Assembly (NCBI GenBank): GCA_025331445.1
Contig: JAIWNE010000001.1
Location: forward strand, 620,001-684,000
DNA length: 64,000 bases
DNA from: Blakeslea trispora
Taxonomy: Eukaryota; Mucoromycota; Mucoromycetes; Mucorales; Choanephoraceae
Reading direction: 5' to 3'
Shown here: positions 1-11,347 of the stretch, in pieces
Numbering within the stretch: position 1 is the stretch's first letter
Layout of the letters: each line of letters starts with the position of its first letter
Position numbers and translations under genes: made by a program
The notes under the pieces: generated by a model
The model's database searches: none
Told to the model about the DNA's origin: nothing
What the model saw: only the letters and a program-made list of their open reading frames with translations

Positions 1-1430
1 GTGCATTGACTTGTTTCATTTCCTTGGTCCCCTCTATATCTCCCTGGCTTAAATTTTGAAAAACCGATCAACTTTCAGAAACCTTTACATGAAAACTTTT
101 ATATGAAATTTCAGAAACTGAGTGAACCATCATGTTTAGAAACGTTTTTTCAACAGGCTGATGCACTCAGTTTTTTGTTGTTTTACATGAAGGTTTTTAT
201 GTGAAGGTTTTTATGTGAAGGTTTTTATGTGAAGGTTTTTATGTGAAGGTTTTCGAATATCAACAATGTTTTTGTAGCTTTAAGTTCAGAGACACGTTAA
301 TAACTTTCTTGATGAATAGCTATTAGCTTACTAACAACTTCCATTTTTTCTTTAAAAAAAAAACTCAATCATTCTTGCTACAAAATACAATCAAGACACT
401 CGAATATGTTCCAATTACAAATAGCTTAAATGCTGCCATAGTTTTCGAAGCTACAAATACTGCCCTTGTATTCGATATCAATATCTTTTATCGTCGTCAG
501 TTTTTCTGCTATGCTTTAGCAGCCTTCTAGGTCAAACCGTGCAACAAAATGTTGTTTAACTATGTAATAATCATATGCTTGAAATTTATTCTTACTCTCA
601 GTTTTTTTTTTGGATTTTGGTGCTTACAACTCACACTTGACCAAGGAAAAGAACAGCAAGATTAACATTTCCTAGGTTGTTATGAAATTCTTTGAAGAAT
701 TTAACTCCATTAGTTAATCGCTAGCCAACCATCGAATAGAAGATTACTTGTGAAAATAGTGCTTTCTCTAGCTGAACTCACTGTGAACCATCTATTTAAA
801 ATTTTATTGACTGCATTATTCGCACTTTGATTTCTTATTGTTTATCAGAAACACTCAACTGATAAAAGACGAATGGATTGATGCTTTAAAGCAATGGTAG
901 CCACTCTCTACTTAGAAAAAAGAAATCAGGTACTATACTTGAGTCTGATGAAGACTGAACAGGTTTCATTTGATTTTCTGTCCATTGGATAACGAAAAAA
1001 ATTAAACTAAAAAAAAACGTGTAACTTGATCTTTCAGACAACTAATCAAGCTGCAGTAATCATTCATCAATTCATGCAAAGAGTTATTTGATAAAATGTT
1101 ATTTAAGTCTTGTTCTTTTTTTAGAGGGATATCACAGACAGTCTTTGTATTTTCACTGGTAGACAAAATGAGGAAAAAGAGTCCTTCAGTTTAGATTTCA
1201 AATCGGTACTTTTTTGGGGGGGGGTTTTCTCGATAAAAAGTTTAGCAGATTCAATAAACTTCAAAATGCCACTGCAAAAAAAATGAAATTAAAACTTTCA
1301 CTTTTTAATATCCCGCTTGTGTATCATCTAATTATTTATTTATTTATTTTTTCTTTTTTATCCTCTTTTTTTTTTTTCCTCTTTTGTGTCTATCTATAAT
1401 TTATAGTAGTTTTGATTGATTGATATAAAC
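1..1430. other. Spacer upstream of the ArfGAP gene
   Basis: No convincing coding segment was found on either strand. The DNA is AT-rich with many in-frame stops. The only structure seen is a 14-base tandem repeat near 188-254, annotated separately, and homopolymer runs just before the first gene. Confidence 0.6.
188..254. repeat. 14-bp minisatellite
   Basis: About five head-to-tail copies of GAAGGTTTTTATGT with little divergence. The first copy has an ACATGAAG variant. It lies in noncoding spacer and no function is visible. Confidence 0.85.
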
Positions 1431-3289
1431 ATGAGCGAAAGACAGTCAAAGGCAGTACAAGAAAGACATGAGCGTATTTTGAATGAGATTGTCAAGCGAC
1501 CTGAAAATGAATTTTGTGCAGACTGTGGTGCTAGAAGTAAACTTTTATTAGTCATTGATTTATAGAAATAAACATGAGTGCTAAACAGGTGTGTTAGATC
1601 CTCGATGGGCTTCTTATTCGCTTGGCGTCTTCCTCTGTATTCGCTGTGCAGGTATTCACCGAAAAATGGGCACTCATATATCAAAAGTCAAGTCTATCAC
1701 TATGGACCAATGGAGTATGGAGCAAATTGAAGTAAGACACTTGTTCAAAACAAGTAATTAGGCTCATTGCTGATTTTTTCTCTCTCTTTAGATAATGCGC
1801 AACTCAGGAGGAAATACAGTAGTCAATCAAAAGATTAATCCCAATCCTGCAAACCATCCACTTCCAATTACACAAGAAGACGATCAGTAAGTGTATACAC
1901 ACACGCACAAAAAAAAGGTCACTATGAAGTAATATTACCTTGTATTGATTCTATCTTTTTTTTTTTTTTAGTGCTATTGAGAAGTATATTCGGACAAAAT
2001 GGGAAAAACGTGCCTTTACTATGGAGAATATAAATAGACAAGTGATGGTAGGTCGTTAAGTCTACTTTTTTTTTGACCCTTATTGTATTCATCTTTTGTA
2101 TTTCTTAAAAAGGCATCACCTCCACCATCCTCACCAATGTCACAGCAGACACAAGTGCAACCTCAGCTACAGTCACAAGTACAGGTGCAACCTACAGTGC
2201 AAAAAGCTAGCCCTGCTGTTGCTCGCTTGCAGGTGTTACCCAAAAGATCATCTTCTGTCCCTGTAACCAACAATATCAATGACAACATGGCTGGTCTGCA
2301 ATACAAATTATTGCAATTGCATGAGATGGGTTTCAAAGATGAATTGAGGAACAGACAGATCTTATCTCAAACTCAAGGCAACCTTGAGGCTACAGTGGAA
2401 ATCTTGTCTAGATTGACACAACAGCCTCAAACGCAGCAGCCTTACCTTCAGCAAAAGCAACCGATTCAAGTGATGTCAGATGAGCAGAAATTAGAACATT
2501 TGATGAAATTGGGATTTTCGGATCGACAACAAAATATAGATGCACTTCGCCGTGCGGGTGGCAATGTTGAAATTGCTATTACTATTGTGAATGAAGCCAA
2601 AAGTGCTACACTTTTAGCCAATCAAAACGCATCAAGCCAGCAATATCTATCCAATCGCTCCAACTCAATGCCTACTCTTCATAGCAATGTTTTGAACAAC
2701 AATTCATTGCTTGCTAATACAGCTAGCACAAATACGTATAATCCTTTTGCTTTGTCGCAACCACCTTCTGCTTTCTCATCACAGCAAGTTGCTTTCCCAG
2801 TACAACCACAGCAACCACAGCAACCACAACAACAAATTGCATTCGCACCATCATTGCAACAGCCCCAACACACTGCTTTTGCTACGCCATTACAACAGCA
2901 GTCTGATCAGTCACAAACTAACTTCTCTTCGCCCTTCCAACAGCCATTTCAATCTCAACAACCCTTTCAACCATCCATGTTTTCACAACCTACACAACAA
3001 GTGGTTAACAACCCATTTAGCGCCTCAGCGCCAAAGTCACTTCCATGTAAGTTGCCATTTTCTTGTGATTTAGCCAAGAGACTAACTCTCTTCTCTTTCA
3101 GCACTCCCCTCAAGTAATAATGTTATAAATAGCTTTCCTATTCAATCATTATCACCAGCACCACAAACAACATCCAACCCCTTCACCCAGATGGCATCAG
3201 CATCATACCTTAGTACTGCTGTACAGCCTCAGCAAGCATCACTGAATCCATGGTCTACCACAGCAACTACAGGCAACAGCTTTTTTTAG
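1431..3289 (+). CDS. ArfGAP domain protein with two UBA-like domains and a Q-rich tail
   Basis: Predicted GTPase-activating protein for Arf GTPases in vesicle traffic. Exons: 1431-1536, 1589-1731, 1792-1886, 1972-2047, 2113-3046, 3102-3289, all in frame to TAG. The N-terminal ArfGAP zinc finger is split over exons 1-2 (CADCGA ... [20 protein letters not shown]), with the arginine finger in CAGIHR context. Exon 4 gives [11 protein letters not shown]. Exon 5 holds two UBA-like segments (around [12 protein letters not shown] and [12 protein letters not shown]). A long Gln/Pro/Asn-rich tail ends with [14 protein letters not shown]. The architecture resembles yeast Gts1 and SMAP-type ArfGAPs; I cannot choose between orthologues. 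The start is the first ATG in frame with the zinc finger. Confidence 0.9.
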
Positions 3290-3591
3290 ATTTTCTTTCA
3301 TTACTCTTTTTTTAAAAAAAAGAGGGTTCAATAAACTCTCGTACATTTGCATTATTCACCACTTGAGATTAAATTGACTTGCCAACAGTAATACCAGTTT
3401 ATTTTTTCAGGAAGATCTGTTGTTAATTAAGCCACGTGCGATTGTTGCTAGTTTCCTACTTTGTCTAGTGACATTACTAGGAGTTGCTTGATTTTTGAAA
3501 GTAGTGTTTAATCGCTTTGCATTCATCTGTTCTTAGCTTGTCACAAATCGACAAATATGTTGAATACTTGAAACAATTCGTTTTATTTTTA

Positions 3592-6500
3592 CTAGTCAGC
3601 AGAATTGGCGATTGTTGCACCAGTGGAAGATGATTGCTTTTGTAAAGATGAAAACTGAGAAGAAGGATATTTGCCATATCTTAGGTAATTCGCATATCCT
3701 TCATATCGCTTTCGTGCAATCCCATTCCACTCTCGACTCACTTGAACAGAAGCGGCACGGCGAGGAATATCGACGTATGTATGATAGACTTGTTCGTCGA
3801 TTCCTGTTGTTTTAATAGCACTTGGATTTATGTCCAGTGCATTTTTGTTTACATAATTCTGATACTGTTGAAATTCAGGAAAATTCTCCATACTGTTATA
3901 GGTGTTGCGATCACTATGAGTGACCATAAGCTTTTCAATATTCTTGAATTGCTGAGTATATCTTTTTTTTTTTTCATTTGTAGAGAGATTAGTTTGTAAT
4001 GAATAGGGTGTGCTGTTGAGGTGTCGTTACCTTTTGTATTCTTTATGTTCTGCAAGGGTCACACTTGGCTCAAGGTTATTCTGTGTAATTCCCTCAATAG
4101 TCCAGACAGGGACTTTTTCGCTGCTGCTTGCTCTATTTGTATCTTCTGCTTCGATTTTTTCTTTGAGCTGGGCATTGGTGTTGGATGAATTGCTCTTAGA
4201 TGCTCTCACAGTAAAAGGACTCATATCGAGTGCTTCTGCTTTGGTTAATCTAGTCAATTGATTGACATCATTAGTTTTTTTTTTATCTCTCTTGGTTAGA
4301 TGACATCCTACTCTTTGGCTTCTTTCGAATAAGCGGAGAGCTTTAGTGGTCTGTATTTAAGTGTACCATTCATGTTGAAGGTGAAAAGACTATCAAGGCT
4401 TGTAAAGTGTTTATGATGATAGCACTCCACCCAATGACCTTGATAAAGATCGCTTGCGTCTGGATCCACAGCAGGTATGCGAAATTGTTTGGGTATCTCA
4501 AAAAGCTCAGGAGCTTGCTCTTCAATTTTCTTTTCAAGCACTTCTTTCTTGTACCAGTATCGATAGCTACAAGGTTGTATTTTCATATAAAAATTGCCTA
4601 TGTTCTATACACATCTCACTTACTCTCTTCGCTCAGTTTTTTCTAATGGATGCTGATTGTGTAGATGATAGTCCGAACTTAGTTCCCACAACATCGGTTG
4701 ACCATCCTTGGTAACAAAATTACCCAAGAACAGATTGATTGCATCCTGCTTGTCGGCATCTACAAAGAACAGCATTAAGCTAATTTACCTTCACTCGATA
4801 AAAAGAAGAAGAAGAAAGCATCTTACCTGAAAATGCATTAGCATAGAAGCGACGAATAGATTCTATCATGTCTCTTGGGTGACTTGTCCATTGATTAATT
4901 TTTCTATAAGTTTCCATTGTGTTGACTAGATGAGAACCACCGTACTGCAAAGCAATTGTATCGCCATGATCATGATACATCTCTGTAAATATGTTGACTG
5001 CATCTGAATCAAAATCGATTTTGGGGGAGGCAATCACGCCCAATACATAGAGCTGATGGCCCAATGCACATTTACCCATAAGAAATTGAGCAGCATTTGT
5101 TCGATCCAAGCAATCAATACAGTTGGTTCTCAAGACACCTTGCTGCCTTGGTCTCTTTGCATTCCCATCCAAAGAAATACCACTTTGAAAGAAGCCTGTA
5201 GCTTCCATTGTCTCGTCTGCGATTTTCTCGAGAAACCCAATAACATCTTGATCGTGGCTTTTAGATGCCCTTGACATATCCCAAGCAATGTACTTTATTT
5301 GTTTATCATCCGGCAAGAACTGATTTAGATAAGAGATCGCTTCTGCAAACTCTCGTCCTAGAATAGATTCACGCTTTGTCTTTTCTTTTTGCTTTATCAG
5401 GTTGAGCACAATACAGGGTGTTCCGTACCGCTGGAAAAGGTTCTCAAAATGAAGTGCAGCCGCCGAGAAAAAGGGATCAACTACATTCAATTCAATAGGT
5501 GGCTTAGGAGACATGTTGGTCGTATCTTGAGACCAAATCAGGGGAATTGATCCTCTATGCTGCACATAAGAAGTATAGCGAAGGTTACCATAAAGATAAT
5601 CTGTTGAATGAAAGGAGGTGGTTGACATATCAGCTACAATCTGCTCAGTCTCTACATCATTAGCCACAAATCCTTTGTCGTTTACGCCACGCTTAAGGAA
5701 TCTTGCACCAGCAAAATAACGAGATCGTCTAGCAATCAAGGTGACCATGATACTTCTACCAAAAACGGAAATCTTGGCCTGATCCACAAATCCATAAATC
5801 AGAGGTAACACCCAACCTGATCGACTGTTTAGATTTTCAAATCCAGAACTCAATAGATAATGATTCCATATAAACATATCGTTGGGTAAAAGCCCGGGAT
5901 CGTTATTAATATTATTATTATGATTGTTGCTGCTACTATTTTCTTCCTGGTTCAGATGGCTGGCTGGTTTGGCCAAAGGAGGTTGTGTCAAATTGTTCTG
6001 AAGCGAGTTTGTGATGTCATAAGTATATGAAAAGTAGAAATTCTTTGCTAAATCAATGTTTTGGAAAGTAGCTACATAGCGCGCTTCATCTGAATTCTTG
6101 TCTATTTTGTGGCCAAGACCAATAGGAACAAGACGAGTTTCATCAATGTGATAAATGTAATGCCCTCCCAAGATAGCCACTTGGCGCCTCTTTGTAATAA
6201 AAATCATGTACCATCCCTGTGTAAAACGAACAAATCCCACAATACCATAAATCCGCATAGAGGAAAGCTGAAGCCCACCTACACTAAGGTTGCCATCCTC
6301 AATCATCTTAAGTAGCCGTGTCTTTTCTTGTTCAGTATAAAGTACATCATCCTCAATCACAACTAGCTCTGTAGGGTTCGTCCGATGAATCTGTAATACT
6401 CGATAGCGTTGTTTCGCTTCATTAGTGCCTACCAGATAATATCGCTGTCAAACAATTGAAACAGAAAGGGAGTGTGGGTCAAATTCAAAGCAGGTTTAGG

Positions 6501-6808
6501 ACTTCTCTAGCACTTACTGTTTTTGTTTCGTATAACTGAAATTGGCTCATATGGAACCGAGGATGGGCCCAATTTAATGCTTCTTTCTTTTTGGTAAAGG
6601 TGTCGTTCACTTTTGGCTCGACAGTCTCTTCTTTCTTGTTTGCATTAGTAGTTGTGGATGCAGTATGTGTTGGGGCATGCGTCATAAACGTGCTTGAGTT
6701 GTTGTTTGACGAAGTCTGGGATATATGAGAATTGAGGTATTGGTCTTCAAGACACTGCTGGTTATCATCAAATATCTGAGCATCTTGATTCATAGTGAAA
6801 AAGGACAT
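3592..6808 (-). CDS. FIG4: FIG4-like Sac-domain phosphoinositide phosphatase
   Basis: Predicted phosphatidylinositol 3,5-bisphosphate 5-phosphatase acting with Fab1/PIKfyve and Vac14 on the vacuole or late endosome. Exons (minus): 6518-6808, 4827-6444, 4624-4759, 4312-4566, 4031-4249, 3592-3961, giving 962 residues in continuous frame (yeast Fig4 is 879). The Sac catalytic motif RTNCIDCLDRTN is intact in exon 2, preceded by the N-terminal Sac region starting RYYLVGTNEAKQRYRV. After the catalytic motif comes the FIG4-type segment ALQYGGSHLVNTMETYRK. The tail matches the FIG4 C-terminus in style (EYKRYTQQFKNIEKL, then WNGIARKRYEGYANYLRYG). An inner ATG (6793) is an alternative start. It is divergent from the LRR gene, with about 200 bases between the starts. 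Confidence 0.92.
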
Positions 6809-6975
6809 GAGAAGAAAAAAAAAGAGAGAGAGAGAGCAAAAACAAACTTATGCAGACTCCAATTTTAAATCATTGTTTCACCAGATTTTGTTCTGATAGA
6901 CAAACAGACAGAATGAGAGTAAGAGAAAGAGAGAAACGCAAAAGTACATCCTCTGTAAAGGGTTAATAGCAACTT

Positions 6976-7992
6976 ATGCCAGTACAGACTCCATTTCTTT
7001 TCTTTCCTTTTTTTATGACTATTGAAATTGAAGGCTGTGAATTCATGGTGTCTAGTTTGTATTCCATATGCTTAAATTATTTAAAAGACCATACGGAGGC
7101 TATTTCTTCTTTAGAAAACATTCCTTTTGAGCCTGTCGTTTATTCTGTTCTTGAGCACGTATTTAATCGTTCACTGCCTTTAAATATCAACATACTTTCG
7201 GTTTGTTCATCAACTTTCCCTCATGAGTTAAGAAGACTTAACACACCTTGGACACGACTTGTTTTATCAAGGGCAGCCATGGGACTGTCCGCACTACCGA
7301 GCCTCAGAATGATCTCTGAAAAGTTTCCTTGCTTCATTACCTGTCTACAACTGGGCAGAAGCGGCTTAGGTGATGACGATCTTTATCTGCTTCGTACGAT
7401 GACCAATCTCCAAGTACTCGATCTCGGTCAAAACCCAAACATAACAGATCGTGGAGTTTCTTATTTGGTCAATATGGCCACACTTGCTTCTCCATATGGC
7501 ATGCATCACCTTGAAGAGGTGCACTTGACAGATTTACCGGACCTAACCGACAAATGTCTGAAATACATTATAAAGTTGAATGTTTCTTACCTAAATCTTT
7601 CCAGAACAGGTATTACAGAAGAAGTGGCTGTTCACTTTCTGACCCGTCGAGGTGGATATCGCAAACTGGCTCCTATACCCTCATTGCGCGCACAAGCCCT
7701 ATTTGCTCCCGGAACCAACAGAAAGTTACATTGGTTCATTAAGCACATAAGTCATATATATGATATAGGCCCATTGCCACTTCGACCTGCTCCATTATTC
7801 GCAGAAGAAGGCAAAGAACAACCAAAACCAACGCTGCAATTTAGAAGAACTCCTCAAACAAAGAAGCGAATTAGAATAGAAGCTGTACCTTCTGATGCTC
7901 CCAATAAGCTTATCAAAAAGCAGAGGCCAACAACAACTGATTACTTGACTATGTTTGAGAAAGAAATAGTCGATTCCAACAGTTGTTTGTGA
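6976..7992 (+). CDS. Leucine-rich-repeat protein, function unknown
   Basis: A single uninterrupted frame of 338 residues. The true start may be the second ATG at 7015 (MTIEIEGCEFM), since the first 13 residues are an unconserved-looking FLFFPFF stretch. Residues about 115-215 contain RNI/AMN-type leucine-rich repeats (CLQLGRSGLGDDDLYLL, LQVLDLGQNPNITDRGVSYL, HLEEVHLTDLPDLTDKCL, VSYLNLSRTGITEE). The C-terminus is basic (KTKKRIRIE, KKQRPTTTDYL). No F-box is evident at the N-terminus. It could be an adaptor protein; no specific function can be assigned. Confidence 0.75.
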   Translation: MPVQTPFLFFPFFMTIEIEGCEFMVSSLYSICLNYLKDHTEAISSLENIPFEPVVYSVLEHVFNRSLPLNINILSVCSSTFPHELRRLNTPWTRLVLSRAAMGLSALPSLRMISEKFPCFITCLQLGRSGLGDDDLYLLRTMTNLQVLDLGQNPNITDRGVSYLVNMATLASPYGMHHLEEVHLTDLPDLTDKCLKYIIKLNVSYLNLSRTGITEEVAVHFLTRRGGYRKLAPIPSLRAQALFAPGTNRKLHWFIKHISHIYDIGPLPLRPAPLFAEEGKEQPKPTLQFRRTPQTKKRIRIEAVPSDAPNKLIKKQRPTTTDYLTMFEKEIVDSNSCL

Positions 7993-8240
7993 AACAAATA
8001 AAAAAAAAAAGTTTGACAGAATACCATGTATGAGAACAGAAGGGAAGGTTCATGTCAACAAATTCTACTTGTCTTCAAATGAACATGATATTAGCTTTGT
8101 GCCTCATTCTGTGTTTCACATTAGTATCAACTCAATTCAAGGATAATTTGAAGAACATTCAATAGTTGCTCATTTCACAGTATTCTTTTCTTTTCTTCCT
8201 GGTTTTATTTGCTTTGCTTATCAGTACAAAAAAGAAAATA

Positions 8241-10404
8241 TCAAAAATGAGGCACTTGAAAGGCATGCAATACCATATTAACTATAGCACATGTACCTTC
8301 ACCAAGCACAAAGCCACTTGCTACAATAATGATGGCGACTTGGCCTAGGCTCTTGTAATCTGAAAACCATCGATCAAGCCAATGATCAGTCTCAGTTGAA
8401 CGACTACAATACCTTTCCCATAAAGTGGCCAATAAACCGCCTACCACTCTAGCCAAGGTGAAATTAGGCGGGTTGTACATACCAATAGCAAAGGCAATCC
8501 CTTGAGGAAGATAGGACACATTTCTTGTTTCTTTCAGAATAACAAAACCACCAAACAAAAGGGCAAAAAACCAAACAAATTCGACGACATGAGGAGGTAA
8601 GGGATGTCCGTTCACTAGACGAGACATGTCTAGCCATACTTGCGCAGTTGGAGCGGGAAATTCGGGCCCAGGAATAGTGTAGACTGTAGTATAGAGCAAA
8701 TAGGCCACAGTAGCAATAATTGAACTGACACAAGAGCCAATAATCTGGCCAATCAATTGTGCTTTAGGAGATGCCTGAAGCAGATAACCTGTCTTGAGAT
8801 CCTGCATGAGATCACCTGCTTGTTGTGCGCCTGCCTCAGCAATACCGCCAGCAATCAAGTTGGCTACAATTGCACCAGGCATAAGTGCTGCAAATGCTAC
8901 TTGACTCATTTTTCCAATGCCACTCACAGGATTTAGATCTGTTTCACCTAATGCTCTCACACCCAGAACGCTCAAAAAGAAAGCAAATGCAATGGATATA
9001 CAGGTCATACCAATCGGCATAGTTTGGCTTCCAAACACAACCTGGATTGTAACAATACATAGTAATACAGATAGAGCAAGGCCTATTAAAGTAACTGATA
9101 AAGGTATTTGTTCATGCAAAGGAGCATCTTGAGAAGAATCTTTTGAACGTACCGAGCCTTGCTCATCATTTTCCCCTTCCAAAAACCCAATTTGCTGTTC
9201 ATCCATAATAGAAGATGAACGTGTATAGAGCATGACATATATCTGTTTAAAGAACACAGCAAATAGAGATAAAGTGGATTCAGCAATCATTACACCTAAA
9301 GAAATCCATAATATCCATCCCTTTGAACCAGTCTTCCAATCATTGATTGGCCCAGGTGCCCATCCAGAAAAATAAGCTAAAGGAGATAGAAAACCCCAAC
9401 CAACAATACAGCCTAGCAACATAGAAAGTGTTGTAGGCAATCCCTACAAAATAGTATTAAGAAGTTGTTTGTTGTTGTTTCTTGTTTTCAGTTTCGAAAA
9501 AAAACCAACAAAGTCCTATCTGTCCTTTACCCCCCCTCTCTCTTTATTACCATGATGATTCCTTGACCGATGTAAGAAAGGCTTGGAGTAAAATACCATT
9601 CCCAGGCTTTAAAGTCAATCCAATTAAACGATATCCAGTTAAACACAGGAAGAGCATAGATACCAGGAAAGAAATAAGACGATAAAGTATAAATAGAAGA
9701 AAGGCTGAATGAAGCAATCAACCCATTCAATTTTAACGTCCATGTTCTTTCTACATCCATGGATCCAACTGAAATATCGCTGTTGGTATCACTGTCAATA
9801 TATCCCATCAATTCGATTTGGCTTTGGTGGGATTCTTGCTTTGCCTCATGTAATAACTCAATCATCTGTGCTGTAGCTGTACCGGAAGGGAAGCGAAGTT
9901 GCTCTCGAACAATTGCTTGTTGGCGCAAGGGTATAGCAAAAAATACACCCATCAAACAAAGTCCTAGTGACCACAACATCAATTCGGATACAGACAATTC
10001 AATTGGACCATCTATATAGTCTTCGCGTGTCAATTGGCTCAAAGCAGGCAAAATACCAACAAATCCAGCAGCTAAAGGCATAGTGGCTGTTGCCACGGCT
10101 ACTGTTTGCAAATAAACATTCTCCTTGGGCCCAAACGAGGGTTGAAGACGGTACTTCCATGGCTTGAATATAGCGAAGCCCAAAAGAGAAGCCTGTAAAG
10201 ACATCATAGATATCCAACCTGTCTGTAAGCCAAAATACATGTTGGAGAAGCACATGAGAGTGCCGATAAGCAAGCCTATACAAGTAGAACGTAGCTATAA
10301 ACAATAAAGCGAGTGTTTAAAGACGTTTTGTTATATATCTTTGCCTAGACAAGTACTGTGACATTGGTCGATTCTTGTTGTCCTCGGATCTCACTGTTAT
10401 TCAT
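8241..10404 (-). CDS. OPT-superfamily (oligopeptide/metal-chelate) transporter
   Basis: Polytopic membrane transporter of the OPT family, closest in style to the fungal YGL114W/YSL-like branch. Exons (minus): about 10357-10404, 9551-10294, 8241-9443, giving 664 residues. Diagnostic segments are LLIGTLMCFSNMYFGLQTGW near the N-terminus, IIM-GLPTTLSMLLGCIVGWGFLSPLA across the second junction, and NPVSGIGKMSQVAFAALMPG and AQQAGDLMQDLKTGYLL in exon 3. Substrate is not predictable; peptides, glutathione or metal-siderophore complexes are known substrates of the superfamily. The first donor is ambiguous (GTACTT or GTCTAG, six bases apart, both in frame). Confidence 0.88.
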
Positions 10405-11020
10405 GTATAAAAAAAAAGTAAAAAGAAGAGTAGAATGGCAAATAATATCTTCGGTATAACTTTTAACCATTACTCTACAGTGGTTTTGTGCTACCTTTTA
10501 TTGATTCATCTAGTGATGCTGATGGTATCTCACCATATATCTAAAATAAAAAAGGGCCTACTAAAACGGTACTCAAATAAGAGGGTGATTTACACGTTGC
10601 TTTTTCCTCCATATGAAAGCATAAATATTTATACTCCTGATGGTCTTCTATGAATCTTTTTATCAGTATATTTTTACGTGTTTAGACTGAAAGAGGAACA
10701 AAAAACAGACAAGGGATGAATCTTTTGATATCTTTTTATTTGGAAAATGAAGTGTGGAGATCATGATGAAAAAGCTTTTTGCTTAGTTGTTACTTTGGCC
10801 TGAGTGGTAAGGCAGACTTAGATAAAGAGATATTCAAGCAAAAGTAAAGACAGTTATAGAGACTAGTGATGTCTGTAAGTATTATTGTGGAACAAGATAG
10901 AAAACAGACTTTTTATTTAGGTGAAGAGAAAAAGTGTTAAACACGATAAAAAACTCTTCTTAAGGCAATCTGAGAAGGTATATGGTGGTTCAGATGCGGT
11001 AAATACTGTCAAGATACAGT
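10405..11020. other. Spacer after the OPT gene start
   Basis: AT-rich noncoding stretch. A 72-codon open frame at 10435-10653 has no recognisable domain and looks like chance. A tRNA-like GGCCTGAGTGGTAAGGC near 10797 lacks the rest of a tRNA. Confidence 0.5.
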
Positions 11021-11080
11021 TGGATAGGCACATTTGGATAGGCATATTTGAATAGGCATATTTGGATAGGCACATTTGGA
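11021..11080. repeat. 14-bp tandem repeat
   Basis: Four imperfect copies of TGGATAGGCACATT (variants CATATT, TGAATAGG), directly beside the 12-bp array. Confidence 0.85.
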
Positions 11081-11096
11081 AGCAGAGATGGAAGCA

Positions 11097-11299
11097 GAAA
11101 TAGAGACAGAAATAGAGACAGAAATAGAGACAGAAATAGAGACAGAAATAGAGACAGAAATAGAGACAGAAATAGAGACAGAAATAGAGACAGAAATAGA
11201 GACAGAAATAGAGACAGAAATAGAGACAGAAATAGAGACAGAAATAGAGACAGAAATAGAGACAGAAATAGAGACAGAAATAGAGACAGAAATAGAGAC
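11097..11299. repeat. 12-bp minisatellite array, about 17 copies
   Basis: Near-perfect head-to-tail copies of GAAATAGAGACA. Because the unit is a multiple of three and has several stop-free frames, both strands stay open across it (Glu-Thr-Glu-Ile or Arg-Asn-Arg-Asp on plus; Ser-Ile-Ser-Val or Cys-Leu-Tyr-Phe on minus). These open frames are best read as repeat artefacts. Confidence 0.95.
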
Positions 11300-11302
11300 C
11301 CA

Positions 11303-11347
11303 GCAAGGCATCAGTAAAGGCATTAGTAAAGGCATCAGCAAAGGCAA
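11303..11347. repeat. 12-bp degenerate repeat GGCATCAGTAAA
   Basis: About 3.5 copies of GGCATCAGTAAA with single-base variants, following directly on the GAAATAGAGACA array. Confidence 0.75.

Noticed and set aside
10790..10870. tRNA-like motif GGCCTGAGTGGTAAGGC
   Set aside because: No anticodon stem, T-loop GTTCGA or matching acceptor arms follow.
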